DNA from: Flavivirga abyssicola
Lineage (GTDB): Bacteria > Bacteroidota > Bacteroidia > Flavobacteriales > Flavobacteriaceae
DNA length: 64,000 nt
Assembly (NCBI RefSeq): GCF_030540775.2
Contig: NZ_CP141266.1
Coordinates: 585,501 to 649,500, forward strand
Direction: 5' to 3'
In this document: positions 17,545 to 26,179 of the stretch, one piece after another
Position numbering within the stretch: position 1 is the stretch's first letter
Layout: each line of letters begins with the position of its first letter
The notes under the pieces: model-generated
Databases searched by the model: none
What the model saw: the letters and a program-made list of their open reading frames with translations, nothing else
What the model was told of the DNA's origin: nothing
Made by a program: the position numbers and the translations under genes

Positions 17545-18184
17545 TAAAATGAACCTGAATTTTAAACTTTTTAGCCTTTTATTAGTACTTACTTTATTAA
17601 ACTGTAAAAACGAAAACTCACTTTCAGAATACAAATATGCGAACATGCCTGTTGTGCTAACCTGTGGTGATTTCAATTCTAAACTCTATCATGAGGCGTT
17701 ATACGCCTTCGAAAATGATATTCTGACTCATTATAGCAATACTAACAAAAATGCCTCTCAAACTCAGTCCTACAATTTGTTTGTTAGAGATGCTATTTAC
17801 GGAAGAGCAAAATACGAAGATGTGGTCTCTGAGCATACATACAAAGTGTTTCAAACTTTAAAAAACGAGAACACATTATGGGATGCTAATAACACTAAAA
17901 GTCACTTAAACTACAACAGTACTATAGTAAATTGTATCTCAAATAATATTCAAGATACTGCCTTAAAAACAACTTTTAATTCGCTTATAACGACCAGTAG
18001 CATGAGTCCTAAGTTGTTTGGAGCTCCTTTAATGAGTAAATACAGAACAGCTCTTAAAGACAAATATTTAGCAACTTATATTGCATTAGATCTGTTTTAC
18101 TCAAAACTTTTTGATGTTGATTTTTCTAAAGTGAATTTTAAAAAACCAGAATCAAAAGTAGATTTTAACAAGAAACCCGAATAG
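17537..18184 (+). CDS. unknown lipoprotein encoded between the two mutase subunits
   Basis: A 215-residue protein with a lipobox (LLVLTLLNC) giving an N-terminal lipidated Cys; no known domain was recognised. The mature part is mostly helical with a CGDF motif near the start and a second cysteine (IVNCIS) later. It starts inside mutA (8-base overlap; an alternative ATG is at 17549) and ends 2 bases before mutB, so it is firmly embedded in the operon. Why an envelope lipoprotein is locked between cytoplasmic mutase subunits is not evident. Confidence 0.7.
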   Translation: MNNKMNLNFKLFSLLLVLTLLNCKNENSLSEYKYANMPVVLTCGDFNSKLYHEALYAFENDILTHYSNTNKNASQTQSYNLFVRDAIYGRAKYEDVVSEHTYKVFQTLKNENTLWDANNTKSHLNYNSTIVNCISNNIQDTALKTTFNSLITTSSMSPKLFGAPLMSKYRTALKDKYLATYIALDLFYSKLFDVDFSKVNFKKPESKVDFNKKPE

Positions 18185-18186
18185 TA

Positions 18187-20337
18187 TTGAGAAAAGATCT
18201 TCAACATATCGCAATAAATATTAAACAGAAAAAATCTAAAGGCGAAAAGGCGAAAGTTTTTTTAACTGCGGAAGATATCGCCGTAAAATCATCCTATTCT
18301 AAAGATGATATTAAAGATTTAGAGCACCTCGGATTTGTTGCTGGAATTGCACCAAACCTAAGAGGACCTTATAGTACTATGTATGTTAGAAGACCTTGGA
18401 CTATTAGACAATATGCTGGTTTTAGTACTGCAGAAGAAAGCAATGCTTTTTACAAGCGTAATTTAGCCGCAGGGCAAAAGGGACTTTCGGTTGCATTCGA
18501 TTTAGCAACTCATAGAGGTTACGATAGCGACCATGAACGTGTTGTTGGAGATGTTGGAAAAGCTGGTGTTGCTATCGATTCGGTAGAAGACATGAAAACA
18601 CTGTTTGATGAAATTCCTCTGGATAAAATGTCTGTTTCCATGACCATGAATGGAGCGGTATTACCTATTATGGCATTTTATATAGTGGCAGCCGAAGAAC
18701 AAGGTGTTAAACCAGAACAACTTGCTGGCACCATTCAAAATGATATTTTAAAGGAATTTATGGTTCGTAATACATACATCTACCCACCTACACCTTCTAT
18801 GAAAATCATTTCAGATATTTTTGAATATACCAGTAAAAATATGCCTAAGTTTAATAGCATTAGTATTTCAGGATATCATATGCAAGAAGCCGGAGCAACC
18901 TGCGATATTGAATTAGCTTACACCCTCGCTGATGGTTTAGAATATATTAGAAAAGGACTTGCTGCCGGTATGGACATAGATACGTTTGCACCTCGCCTCT
19001 CTTTCTTTTGGGCTATTGGTATGAATCATTTCATGGAGATCGCCAAAATGCGTGCAGCACGTATGCTTTGGGCAAAGTTGGTTAAACAATTTAATCCTAA
19101 AAATGAAAAATCTCTAGCGTTACGTACTCATTGCCAAACCAGTGGTTGGAGTTTAACCGAACAAGACCCTTTCAACAATGTAGCAAGAACAACTATAGAA
19201 GCTGCCGCCGCTGCTTTTGGTGGTACCCAAAGTTTGCATACCAATGCACTCGATGAAGCAATTGCTTTACCAACCGATTTTTCGGCGCGTATAGCCAGAA
19301 ATACTCAAATATATCTTCAAGAAGAAACAAAAATAACAAAAACTGTAGACCCTTGGGCCGGGAGCTATTATGTTGAAAAACTAACACACGATATAGCCCA
19401 AAAAGCATGGACTTTGATTGAAGAAATTGAAGCATTAGGGGGTATGACAAAAGCTATTGAAGCTGGTATTCCTAAAATTAGAATTGAAGAAGCTGCTGCT
19501 AAAAAACAAGCCCGTATAGATTCTGGGCAAGATATTATTGTTGGAGTTAATAAATATAGACTTGAAGAAGAAGCTGTAATTTCGACACTTGAAGTTGATA
19601 ACCAAACCGTTCGAAATCAACAAATAGAACAATTAAATAGAATAAAAGCTAAGAGAAATTCAGAAAAAGTTAATACAGCACTTTCAAAATTAACTGAAGC
19701 TGCAAAATTTTCCTTAAATTCGAAAGATTCCCACTTTAGTGAGGACAAGAACTTACTAGCTTTAGCTGTAGAAGCTGCTCGGGAACGCGCCACGCTTGGA
19801 GAAATTAGCGATGCTTTAGAAGCTGAGTTTGGACGTTATAAAGCACAAATAAAATCATTTTCTGGTGTGTATAGCAAAGAAATAAAAGACGACGAATCCT
19901 TTAAAAAAGCACAACAATTAGCTGATGTTTTTGCAGAACAAGACGGAAGAAGACCACGTATTATGATTGCAAAAATGGGGCAAGACGGTCATGACCGTGG
20001 CGCTAAAGTAGTAGCTACAGGCTATGCGGATGTCGGTTTTGATGTAGATATTGGGCCATTATTCCAAACACCACAAGAAGCTGCAAAACAAGCCGTAGAA
20101 AACGATGTTCATGTTTTAGGTGTTTCTTCATTGGCAGCAGGACACAAAACCTTGGTGCCTCAGGTTATTGAAGCCCTAAAAACTTATGGTCGTGATGATA
20201 TTATGGTCATTGTTGGTGGTGTTATCCCGAAACAAGATTATCAATATTTATTTGATTCGGGTGCTATAGCTGTGTTTGGTCCCGGAACAAAAATTAGTGA
20301 TGCGGCTATTAAGATTTTAGAAATACTAATTGATTAA
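18187..20337 (+). CDS. mutB: methylmalonyl-CoA mutase large (alpha) subunit
   Basis: A 716-residue B12-dependent mutase. The TIM-barrel domain (about 40-520) has the substrate-channel sequence [20 protein letters not shown] and [13 protein letters not shown]. The C-terminal B12 domain (about 580-716) has the DxHxxG motif in DGHDRGAK, whose His replaces the lower cobalt ligand, followed by GxS (GVSSLAAGH) and GG (VIVGGVIP). It interconverts succinyl-CoA and (R)-methylmalonyl-CoA in propionate metabolism. The start is TTG at 18187; the leading segment is normal for the family. Last gene of the udk operon; convergent with the export genes. Confidence 0.97.
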   Translation: MRKDLQHIAINIKQKKSKGEKAKVFLTAEDIAVKSSYSKDDIKDLEHLGFVAGIAPNLRGPYSTMYVRRPWTIRQYAGFSTAEESNAFYKRNLAAGQKGLSVAFDLATHRGYDSDHERVVGDVGKAGVAIDSVEDMKTLFDEIPLDKMSVSMTMNGAVLPIMAFYIVAAEEQGVKPEQLAGTIQNDILKEFMVRNTYIYPPTPSMKIISDIFEYTSKNMPKFNSISISGYHMQEAGATCDIELAYTLADGLEYIRKGLAAGMDIDTFAPRLSFFWAIGMNHFMEIAKMRAARMLWAKLVKQFNPKNEKSLALRTHCQTSGWSLTEQDPFNNVARTTIEAAAAAFGGTQSLHTNALDEAIALPTDFSARIARNTQIYLQEETKITKTVDPWAGSYYVEKLTHDIAQKAWTLIEEIEALGGMTKAIEAGIPKIRIEEAAAKKQARIDSGQDIIVGVNKYRLEEEAVISTLEVDNQTVRNQQIEQLNRIKAKRNSEKVNTALSKLTEAAKFSLNSKDSHFSEDKNLLALAVEAARERATLGEISDALEAEFGRYKAQIKSFSGVYSKEIKDDESFKKAQQLADVFAEQDGRRPRIMIAKMGQDGHDRGAKVVATGYADVGFDVDIGPLFQTPQEAAKQAVENDVHVLGVSSLAAGHKTLVPQVIEALKTYGRDDIMVIVGGVIPKQDYQYLFDSGAIAVFGPGTKISDAAIKILEILID

Positions 20338-20360
20338 TTTTTATTTCTAAAAAATTGAAA

Positions 20361-21662
20361 CTAATTATATGTTAACACTTCTCTAAATTGATAAAATAAA
20401 CGTTCTGCAACGCTTAAATCTTCAGTTACAATTTCTGCATTACCTAATAGTTCTTGGGTAAATTTAAATGTTTTATTATAGGATGTTTTTGTACCATCTG
20501 GCAACGAAATATAAACAGTATAATTCCCTTCCTTATCAGGAGAAATTGAAAAATCTGTTACTTTACCAATTAACATACCATATTGTTGATATGGATAATT
20601 ATCTAATTTTATAAAAACTTTTTGACCTATTGAAACTTTTCCAGAATTTTGTGCTGGAATAACCAATTTTCCAACCAGATTAGTAGTATCAACAGGTAAA
20701 ACAGAAAATACAATACTACCATTTGGAACAAATTGATTAGAACCCCAATATTCTTGAAAACTAACGACACCTTCTATAGATGAAGATAACACATAATTAT
20801 ATTCCCAGCTTCTTATAGCATCCTTTAATAAACTATAGGATTGTATCATATTCCTCAATAATTTAGTATTCTGTTCTTTCTCATCAATATGCGTTTTCTT
20901 TAAGTTTTGATTTGCAGACCCTATGGCTTCTCTCATTTGAGAAATTGATATAGCCATACTACTTATATTCTTTTGCATTTGTATAAACTCCAACTCCTTT
21001 AACTCATAATTTTGTTTAGAAATAATACCCTTTTCATATAAATGCTTTTGTCTTTTGTATTGTGTTTCTTTTAATTTAAATTCTTGCTCTAAAAGATCTT
21101 TTTGTATAATCTGACTCCTAAGTCTCTCTTGTATCTCTTTAAGTGAAGTTCTATTTCCCTTCAACTGGTTTGTGTAAGGATCTAGATCTTTTAATAGAAA
21201 ATAATCCGAATAGCTCTTTTCAAAATTTATATAAGCCGATTCAATATCTCCTAGCACTAAATAAGTTGTTTCTTCAAATGGGAATGTAAAACTTTCTATA
21301 ATTAATGGTATAGTATCTATAATACTTTTTAGTTTATAAACATCTTTATAATTAGCTATATTTTTTATAATGGCTAGCTTCTGGTTAACTTTTACTGTAT
21401 CTCTATTCTTTATAAAAATTTCATCTAATTGCCCTGAAGACCTAGAAACAACTTTTTCAGTTGGCATTTTAGTAGTAACTAACACCTTAGCGGTAACAAA
21501 ATCTGGGTATTTAATTATAACGGAAAGTATTAAGATAATACAAGTAAACATAAAAATCAATGTAATTCCCCAACGCACAATCCATATTGGCGGATTTGAC
21601 AATATTTCCTGTACTTCTTCTGATCTTAAACTTAATTCGCTTTGTTCAACTTTATCAGGCAT
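20361..21662 (-). CDS. HlyD-family membrane fusion protein of the peptide exporter
   Basis: A periplasmic adaptor of about 433 residues: a short cytoplasmic N-terminus, one membrane helix (about 34-55, RWGITLIFMFTCIILI), a biotinyl-lipoyl-like half motif, a long coiled-coil hairpin (about 150-290) and a beta-barrel C-terminal part (FVPNGSIVFSVLP). It links the inner-membrane ABC exporter to a TolC-like outer-membrane channel, which is not encoded here. ATG 21662 (MPDKVEQ) was chosen; a GTG at 21671 is also in frame. Either way it overlaps the ABC gene, indicating coupled translation. Confidence 0.88.
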   Translation of the reverse strand: MPDKVEQSELSLRSEEVQEILSNPPIWIVRWGITLIFMFTCIILILSVIIKYPDFVTAKVLVTTKMPTEKVVSRSSGQLDEIFIKNRDTVKVNQKLAIIKNIANYKDVYKLKSIIDTIPLIIESFTFPFEETTYLVLGDIESAYINFEKSYSDYFLLKDLDPYTNQLKGNRTSLKEIQERLRSQIIQKDLLEQEFKLKETQYKRQKHLYEKGIISKQNYELKELEFIQMQKNISSMAISISQMREAIGSANQNLKKTHIDEKEQNTKLLRNMIQSYSLLKDAIRSWEYNYVLSSSIEGVVSFQEYWGSNQFVPNGSIVFSVLPVDTTNLVGKLVIPAQNSGKVSIGQKVFIKLDNYPYQQYGMLIGKVTDFSISPDKEGNYTVYISLPDGTKTSYNKTFKFTQELLGNAEIVTEDLSVAERLFYQFREVLTYN

Positions 21663-23862
21663 CCTTATCACTTAATTTTTCTAATTCTAATTGATTCTTT
21701 ACCAATTCATAGTATGCACCCTGTAACTTTAATAATTCACTATGTTTTCCAGATTCTTTTACTTTTCCATCGTCAATAACAACAATCTGATCTGCATTTT
21801 TTACTGTACTTAAACGATGGGCAATAATGACAACTGTTTTATGTTTAAAAAAGGTCTTTAAATTTCCCATAATAATACGTTCATTCTTGGCATCTAAAGC
21901 AGACGTTGCTTCATCAAAAAACAATATATCAGGGTTTTTGTATACTGCTCTGGCAATAAATAAACGTTGTTTTTGTCCTGTACTTAACCCTACTCCTTCG
22001 TTACCAATTTTGGTATTAAAACCTAAAGGCAACGATAGTATAAAATCGTAAATATTAGCAACTTTAGTGGCTTTGATTAAATGTTCTTGATCAAGACTAT
22101 CTTCACCAATGGCAATATTATGAGCAATCGTGTCATTAAATACATAACCTTCCTGCATCACCACACCACAATTGGCTCGCCAAGCTTTATGAGATAATGT
22201 GTTTAAATAGTGTTCTCCATACAAAACAACTCCTTTATCAATATTATAAAACTTTAATAATATTTTCATTAATGTTGTTTTTCCACTACCACTAGCTCCT
22301 ACAATAGCGGTTATTTTATTAGCTGGAATATACATACTCAATCCTTTTATAACATACTCGTCACTACCTAAATACCTAAACATTATATCATTAATTTTAA
22401 GGTCTTGATTTTTCTTAATAGTTGTTATTAAATATGTTTCTCTACTCTCCTCATCATCTTTTTCGTGTACTTCACCTAAACGTTCTAAACTAATTTTAGC
22501 ATCTTGTACCGATTGAATAAAACCAACTAATTGCATAATGGGACCATTTAATTGCCCTATTATATATTGAATAGAAAGCATCATCCCTAAAGTAATAGAA
22601 CCTTCTATAACCAATAAAGCAGAAGTAAATGTGATAATTATGTTTTTAGCTTCATTAATAAAAGATGATCCAACACTCTGGGTTTGCTCTAATGCTAAGC
22701 TTTGCATAGACACCTTAAAGAGTCTGGCTTGTACAAATTCCCATTTCCAACGCTTTTGTTTTTCGGCATTATTCATTTTAATTTCTTGCATACCGTTAAT
22801 AAGCTCTATAACGGTACTTTGTTCTTGACTCATTTGAGTAAAACGCTTATAGTCGAGATCTTTTCGCCGCTTTAAGAAAAATAATATCCAAATAGTGTAA
22901 ATGGTACTTCCAATAGCAAAAATAAAAAAGATGGATGGGCTATAATAAATAAGAACAGCTCCAAACACAAACAAATTAAACATAGAAAACAAGGTATTTA
23001 GTGTAGACCCTGTTAAGAGACTTTCTATACGACTATGGTCATTGATGCGTTGCATAATATCTCCAGTCATTCTGGTATCAAAATAAGCAATGGGCAGGTT
23101 CATGAGTTTTATAAAAAAATCAGACACCAACGAAATATTAATTCTTGTGCTTAAGTGCAATAAAATCCAGCTTCTAAAGACCCCCACACTTGTAGTACCA
23201 AAAAACAACATGATTTGAGCAATGAGCACCATATAGATAAAATTAATATCCTGGTTTTGTATCCCTACATCTACTATACTTTGGGTTAAAAATGGAAATA
23301 TTAGTTGCAACATACTCCCTACCAATAAACCAATAACTAACTGTAGTAGTAATCCTTTATGTTTAAATAGATATTGAAATAAAAATCGAAATGATTTTTT
23401 ATCAACCTCTTCCCAATTATGTTGTTTAAATTTTGGAGTGATTTCCAAAAGCAAAGTAATTCCTTCTTTTGTATTTTCTGTGGCATTGTTCCCTATCCAT
23501 GATTTTATAAACTCTTCTTTAGTATAAGAAACAAGTCCATAAGAAGGGTCGGAAATATAAACCATATCCTTTTTTATTTTATACACCACCACAAAATGGT
23601 TTTTATTCCAGTGTACTATAAGGGGTAAAGGCGCCTCTTTTAGCTTATTAAAATCTAGTTTTGCGCCTAGAGATTTAAATCCAATCGCTTCGGCAGCATC
23701 GCTTAACTTCAATAAATTACTACCTATTCTTGTGGTTTCAGATAGGTCTCTTATATCTTGTAATGAGATTAATTTACCATAATGTTTAGCAACAATTCGT
23801 AAACATGTTGGCCCACAATCTTTTGAATCTGGTTGTTTATAAAAGGGGAAGGTTTTTTTCAA
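21655..23862 (-). CDS. peptidase-containing ABC exporter (C39 protease, double-glycine leader type)
   Basis: A 735-residue PCAT. Residues 1-125 are an active-looking C39 cysteine protease: Gln10, Cys16 (DCGPTC), His89 (KNHFVVVY) and Asp105 (ISDPSYG). Then come six membrane helices (about 165-440) and an ATPase domain with Walker A GASGSGKTT, signature LSTGQKQRL and Walker B ILFFDEATSALD. Such exporters cut the leader after Gly-Gly and transport the core peptide. The start is TTG at 23862, overlapping the TGA of the broken TlpA fragment. It is the obvious exporter for the cysteine-rich precursor upstream. Confidence 0.93.
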   Translation of the reverse strand: MKKTFPFYKQPDSKDCGPTCLRIVAKHYGKLISLQDIRDLSETTRIGSNLLKLSDAAEAIGFKSLGAKLDFNKLKEAPLPLIVHWNKNHFVVVYKIKKDMVYISDPSYGLVSYTKEEFIKSWIGNNATENTKEGITLLLEITPKFKQHNWEEVDKKSFRFLFQYLFKHKGLLLQLVIGLLVGSMLQLIFPFLTQSIVDVGIQNQDINFIYMVLIAQIMLFFGTTSVGVFRSWILLHLSTRINISLVSDFFIKLMNLPIAYFDTRMTGDIMQRINDHSRIESLLTGSTLNTLFSMFNLFVFGAVLIYYSPSIFFIFAIGSTIYTIWILFFLKRRKDLDYKRFTQMSQEQSTVIELINGMQEIKMNNAEKQKRWKWEFVQARLFKVSMQSLALEQTQSVGSSFINEAKNIIITFTSALLVIEGSITLGMMLSIQYIIGQLNGPIMQLVGFIQSVQDAKISLERLGEVHEKDDEESRETYLITTIKKNQDLKINDIMFRYLGSDEYVIKGLSMYIPANKITAIVGASGSGKTTLMKILLKFYNIDKGVVLYGEHYLNTLSHKAWRANCGVVMQEGYVFNDTIAHNIAIGEDSLDQEHLIKATKVANIYDFILSLPLGFNTKIGNEGVGLSTGQKQRLFIARAVYKNPDILFFDEATSALDAKNERIIMGNLKTFFKHKTVVIIAHRLSTVKNADQIVVIDDGKVKESGKHSELLKLQGAYYELVKNQLELEKLSDKDA

Positions 23863-24081
23863 TGATTATTGTTTTTTAAAAGGCTATCAATTGTTTTTTG
23901 TAAATAATCTTCTTTCATGTTTTTTACAATTATTTTACATTCTTCATCGGCTAGAAGTTTAAATGGTATTTCAAATATGTTGTATTGTTTTGCTAAGTCT
24001 CCTTTAAATCCTGTTGTACCAATAACATTTTCCCTAATCCCCCTACTTTAATAGCCTTCAACCAACTTTCACGACTCTTCC
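23859..24081 (-). pseudogene. C-terminal fragment of a TlpA-like thioredoxin protein, frameshifted
   Basis: The minus strand encodes SRESWLKAIKVGGLGK, then after a one-base shift in a G/A-rich run near 24030 continues VIGTTGFKGDLAKQYNIFEI and a C-terminal tail ending at TGA 23859-23861. This matches the last 70 residues of TlpA/AhpC-type proteins, including the cis-Pro segment (EIPFKLLADEE). The CxxC half is missing. The fragment begins exactly where a 45-bp repeat ends, so it was cut by a rearrangement. Its stop overlaps the TTG start of the ABC exporter, a remnant of an intact operon. It differs from the neighbouring complete TlpA gene, so it is not a recent copy. Confidence 0.7.
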
Positions 24082-24126
24082 CAAGGTTTGTGTCTATTCT
24101 TCGCGAAAGAATATTGTTCTTAGCCC
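24082..24126. repeat. 45-bp perfect direct repeat, copy 1
   Basis: Identical over 45 bases to 26107-26151. It contains the stem ATTCTT, CGCGA, AAGAAT. Here it lies between the complete TlpA gene and the truncated TlpA fragment, and ends exactly where the fragment begins. The flanks differ from copy 2 on both sides. Confidence 0.9.
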
Positions 24127-24149
24127 GAAGTAACCCTCCTTAAACTTTA

Positions 24150-25712
24150 TTATTTTATATCATCAATAATTCTTTGAAAAACTATACTATTAGATGGTCT
24201 AGGTGCATTATTCAACACAATCTGATTCTGTCTATTAAAAATAAGATATCTAGGAATCCAACTGATTTTTAACGACTTAGCCAACACAGATTTTTTACCA
24301 TTTAAGACTAAATACTGATTTCTAACATTTAAAAACTCTTTTAGTTGTTCTGATTTTTTTAACCATTTATCTTTTTCTTCATCTATAGATAAATAAATCC
24401 ATTCTACATTATTTTCTATAGAAAGTTTATCTCTAAACGATTTCACTTCTTGTATTTCCTTTACACATGGGGGGCACCAACTTGCCCAAAAATCTATTAC
24501 TCTAATCCTTTTATTAGAGCGATTAAAAACCTCCTTTAAAGTTAAGGTATCTCCATATTTATTTAATAATTTAGTACTTAAAGCGCTCTCAGATAATTTG
24601 AAGTTAAAAGCATTCAAGTCTTCTTTTATTTCAGTCATGTACATTTTGGAAATTCTATCAAACTTACCTTCATATTCATCAATTAACGAAATCATAAATT
24701 TGGCATTTTCAATATCATAACCAAATCCTTTAATATGATAATCTATAATCATTCCTGATATAGCATAGTTATGCAATTCTTTGTCTATATTTTTTTCGAT
24801 AAATCTTTTTTCTGCTAAAAATTTTTCTTTAGAATAATCGATATGTTTAGAGTTTTCAAAATAGTTCCTTATGTAAAGATTTAGATTTTCTCTAAAAAAT
24901 TTATTATTTAGCAAATCTGGTCTATTAAAATCATTTAACGAAATATCAATAAAATATTCGTTTAAATCGAAAAAAGTTTCATTATAACCAAATTCTTTAG
25001 CAACTAAAGAATTAAACCCATCTAATTTAGGATAATATAGGCTATCATTAATCTCATTTAATCGTGTAAACTTTGACCTAGGATTCATTAGTTCATATAA
25101 ATATTCTTGTTTTAGATCATCTTTTACAAAATCAATAAAACTAGAAGAAATTATCTGGTTATCTTGAATATATCCGTTCAAAAAAGCTATCTTTTTTGAA
25201 TAAATTGATTCAACTCCTTTCTTATAGTCAAAAAGATTAGAATTATAAGCATTATATTTATAAGAGGGGCATTTTTCATATAATTCAATATAGAAATTAT
25301 TAACTATAGCATTCGCTCCTAAAAATTTAAGTCTTCCATTTTTTATTTCGAAGTTAATAGTATCTCCAGATCTTAAAAATAGTTTTGTTATATAATATTT
25401 AGCCTTGCTATTAGCAGTAAACTCCATTAATCGCGGTTTTTTTATATTATTCAACAATAAGAAGACTGAATCATTATGCCTTTGGTATATATCTCCTTCA
25501 TTTTTCCCAAAGTAATAAGTCATATCAATGATATTTATATAGTCTAAAGCTTCAAGATCATCAGACTTTCCAAAAATTACAACTTGATTACTTTTGTTTC
25601 TATATTCTTCTTTTATTTTATAATTTTGCTTGACTTTATTTTTTTCATTTGACTTAGAACACCCAATGATTACAATAAAAACTATTAAAATATATTTGAC
25701 TTTTTTGTTCAT
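24150..25712 (-). CDS. TlpA-like thioredoxin-domain lipoprotein
   Basis: A 520-residue envelope protein: lipobox VIIGC with Cys18, a long N-terminal region with no recognised domain (about 20-370), and a C-terminal thioredoxin-fold domain with WASWCPPC (Cys413 and Cys416) and cis-Pro in SWIPRYLIF. TlpA-type proteins reduce or isomerise disulfides in the periplasm. It follows the ten-cysteine precursor by 85 bases across a hairpin, so it probably proofreads disulfides of that peptide or keeps the VKOR-Trx partner working. The size of the N-terminal part is usual for Bacteroidota TlpA lipoproteins. Confidence 0.85.
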   Translation of the reverse strand: MNKKVKYILIVFIVIIGCSKSNEKNKVKQNYKIKEEYRNKSNQVVIFGKSDDLEALDYINIIDMTYYFGKNEGDIYQRHNDSVFLLLNNIKKPRLMEFTANSKAKYYITKLFLRSGDTINFEIKNGRLKFLGANAIVNNFYIELYEKCPSYKYNAYNSNLFDYKKGVESIYSKKIAFLNGYIQDNQIISSSFIDFVKDDLKQEYLYELMNPRSKFTRLNEINDSLYYPKLDGFNSLVAKEFGYNETFFDLNEYFIDISLNDFNRPDLLNNKFFRENLNLYIRNYFENSKHIDYSKEKFLAEKRFIEKNIDKELHNYAISGMIIDYHIKGFGYDIENAKFMISLIDEYEGKFDRISKMYMTEIKEDLNAFNFKLSESALSTKLLNKYGDTLTLKEVFNRSNKRIRVIDFWASWCPPCVKEIQEVKSFRDKLSIENNVEWIYLSIDEEKDKWLKKSEQLKEFLNVRNQYLVLNGKKSVLAKSLKISWIPRYLIFNRQNQIVLNNAPRPSNSIVFQRIIDDIK

Positions 25713-25745
25713 ACCATCTTAACTATTGTTTAATTATACAATTAG

Positions 25746-25792
25746 AAAGAAGCCGATAAAATATATTTTATGATATAACTATCGACTTCTTT
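25746..25792 (-). repeat. intercistronic hairpin after the precursor peptide gene
   Basis: AAAGAAGCCGATA pairs with TATCGACTTCTTT (13 positions with one G-T) around a 21-base loop, 6 bases past the peptide stop. No T tract follows on the minus strand. It probably protects the upstream peptide mRNA or attenuates read-through into the TlpA gene. Confidence 0.5.
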
Positions 25793-25797
25793 AGGGT

Positions 25798-26058
25798 TTA
25801 AATTCCCGTACAAATATAATTACCATTACATCTCAAACTGCACCAAGAACAGTTTGGATGATAGACACCTGGATCATTCCAACCAAGACATCTACAAAAA
25901 GCATCCCCACCATCAGGCATACACGTATCATTTACACAAGATCCTACAAAACAATCAATGTCATGAAAGCATTCTTCTCCATAACCCCCACTAATTTTAC
26001 GCTGTTGGTCCCTGTTTAAAACCTCAGCGTTACTTAAACTAAATTTTATTTTTTTCAT
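25798..26058 (-). CDS. double-glycine-leader precursor of a ten-cysteine secreted peptide
   Basis: An 86-residue precursor. The leader MKKIKFSLSNAEVL followed by KISGG is the Bacteroidota double-glycine leader type (natural-product precursor family, TIGR04149-like), with predicted cleavage after Gly25. The 61-residue core has ten cysteines in the pattern C-x5-C-x4-C-x4-C-x8-C-x-C-x12-C-x2-C-x3-C-x5-C, enough for five disulfides, and carries eight acidic against two basic side chains. It lies inside a cluster with a C39 ABC exporter, HlyD, VKOR-thioredoxin and TlpA. An antimicrobial or signalling role is possible; the acidic charge is unlike most membrane-active bacteriocins. The core is not recognised. 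Confidence 0.88.
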   Translation of the reverse strand: MKKIKFSLSNAEVLNRDQQRKISGGYGEECFHDIDCFVGSCVNDTCMPDGGDAFCRCLGWNDPGVYHPNCSWCSLRCNGNYICTGI

Positions 26059-26077
26059 TTTTAAAAATTTAATAAAT

Positions 26078-26085
26078 TATATTTG
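26078..26085 (+). promoter_or_regulatory. TAnnTTTG box for a possible plus-strand small RNA
   Basis: TATATTTG is an exact -7 match on the plus strand, pointing away from the precursor gene. No TTG lies 18-19 bases upstream, so support is partial. Confidence 0.35.
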
Positions 26086-26091
26086 CCTCGA

Positions 26092-26176
26092 ACAGTTTAA
26101 GACACTCAAGGTTTGTGTCTATTCTTCGCGAAAGAATATTGTTCTTAGCCCAAAGCACTTGTTTTGGGCTTTTTGT
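26092..26176 (+). ncRNA. candidate structured small RNA with intrinsic terminator
   Basis: Between the precursor start and the VKOR stop the plus strand shows a -7 box, then three stems: AGACAC/GTGTCT (26100-26120), ATTCTT/AAGAAT (26121-26137) and AGCCCAAA/TTTGGGCT (26147-26170) followed by TTTTGTTTT. This order looks like a promoter-hairpins-terminator unit of about 85 bases, opposite to the surrounding operon. The same stems also exist on the minus strand and could be an intercistronic mRNA structure. Existence of the RNA is inferred only. Confidence 0.4.
26107..26151. repeat. 45-bp perfect direct repeat, copy 2
   Basis: Identical over 45 bases to 24082-24126, 2,025 bases away. In this copy the left flank completes a stem (AGACAC) and the right flank completes a terminator hairpin; copy 1 lacks both. 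The two copies bracket the precursor and TlpA genes. Confidence 0.9.
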
Positions 26177-26179
26177 TTT
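26147..26179 (+). terminator. intrinsic terminator reading on the plus strand
   Basis: An 8-bp stem AGCCCAAA/TTTGGGCT with 8-base loop followed by TTTTGTTTT on the plus strand. No T tract exists on the minus strand, so it does not end the VKOR transcript. No plus-strand protein gene precedes it. Confidence 0.6.
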
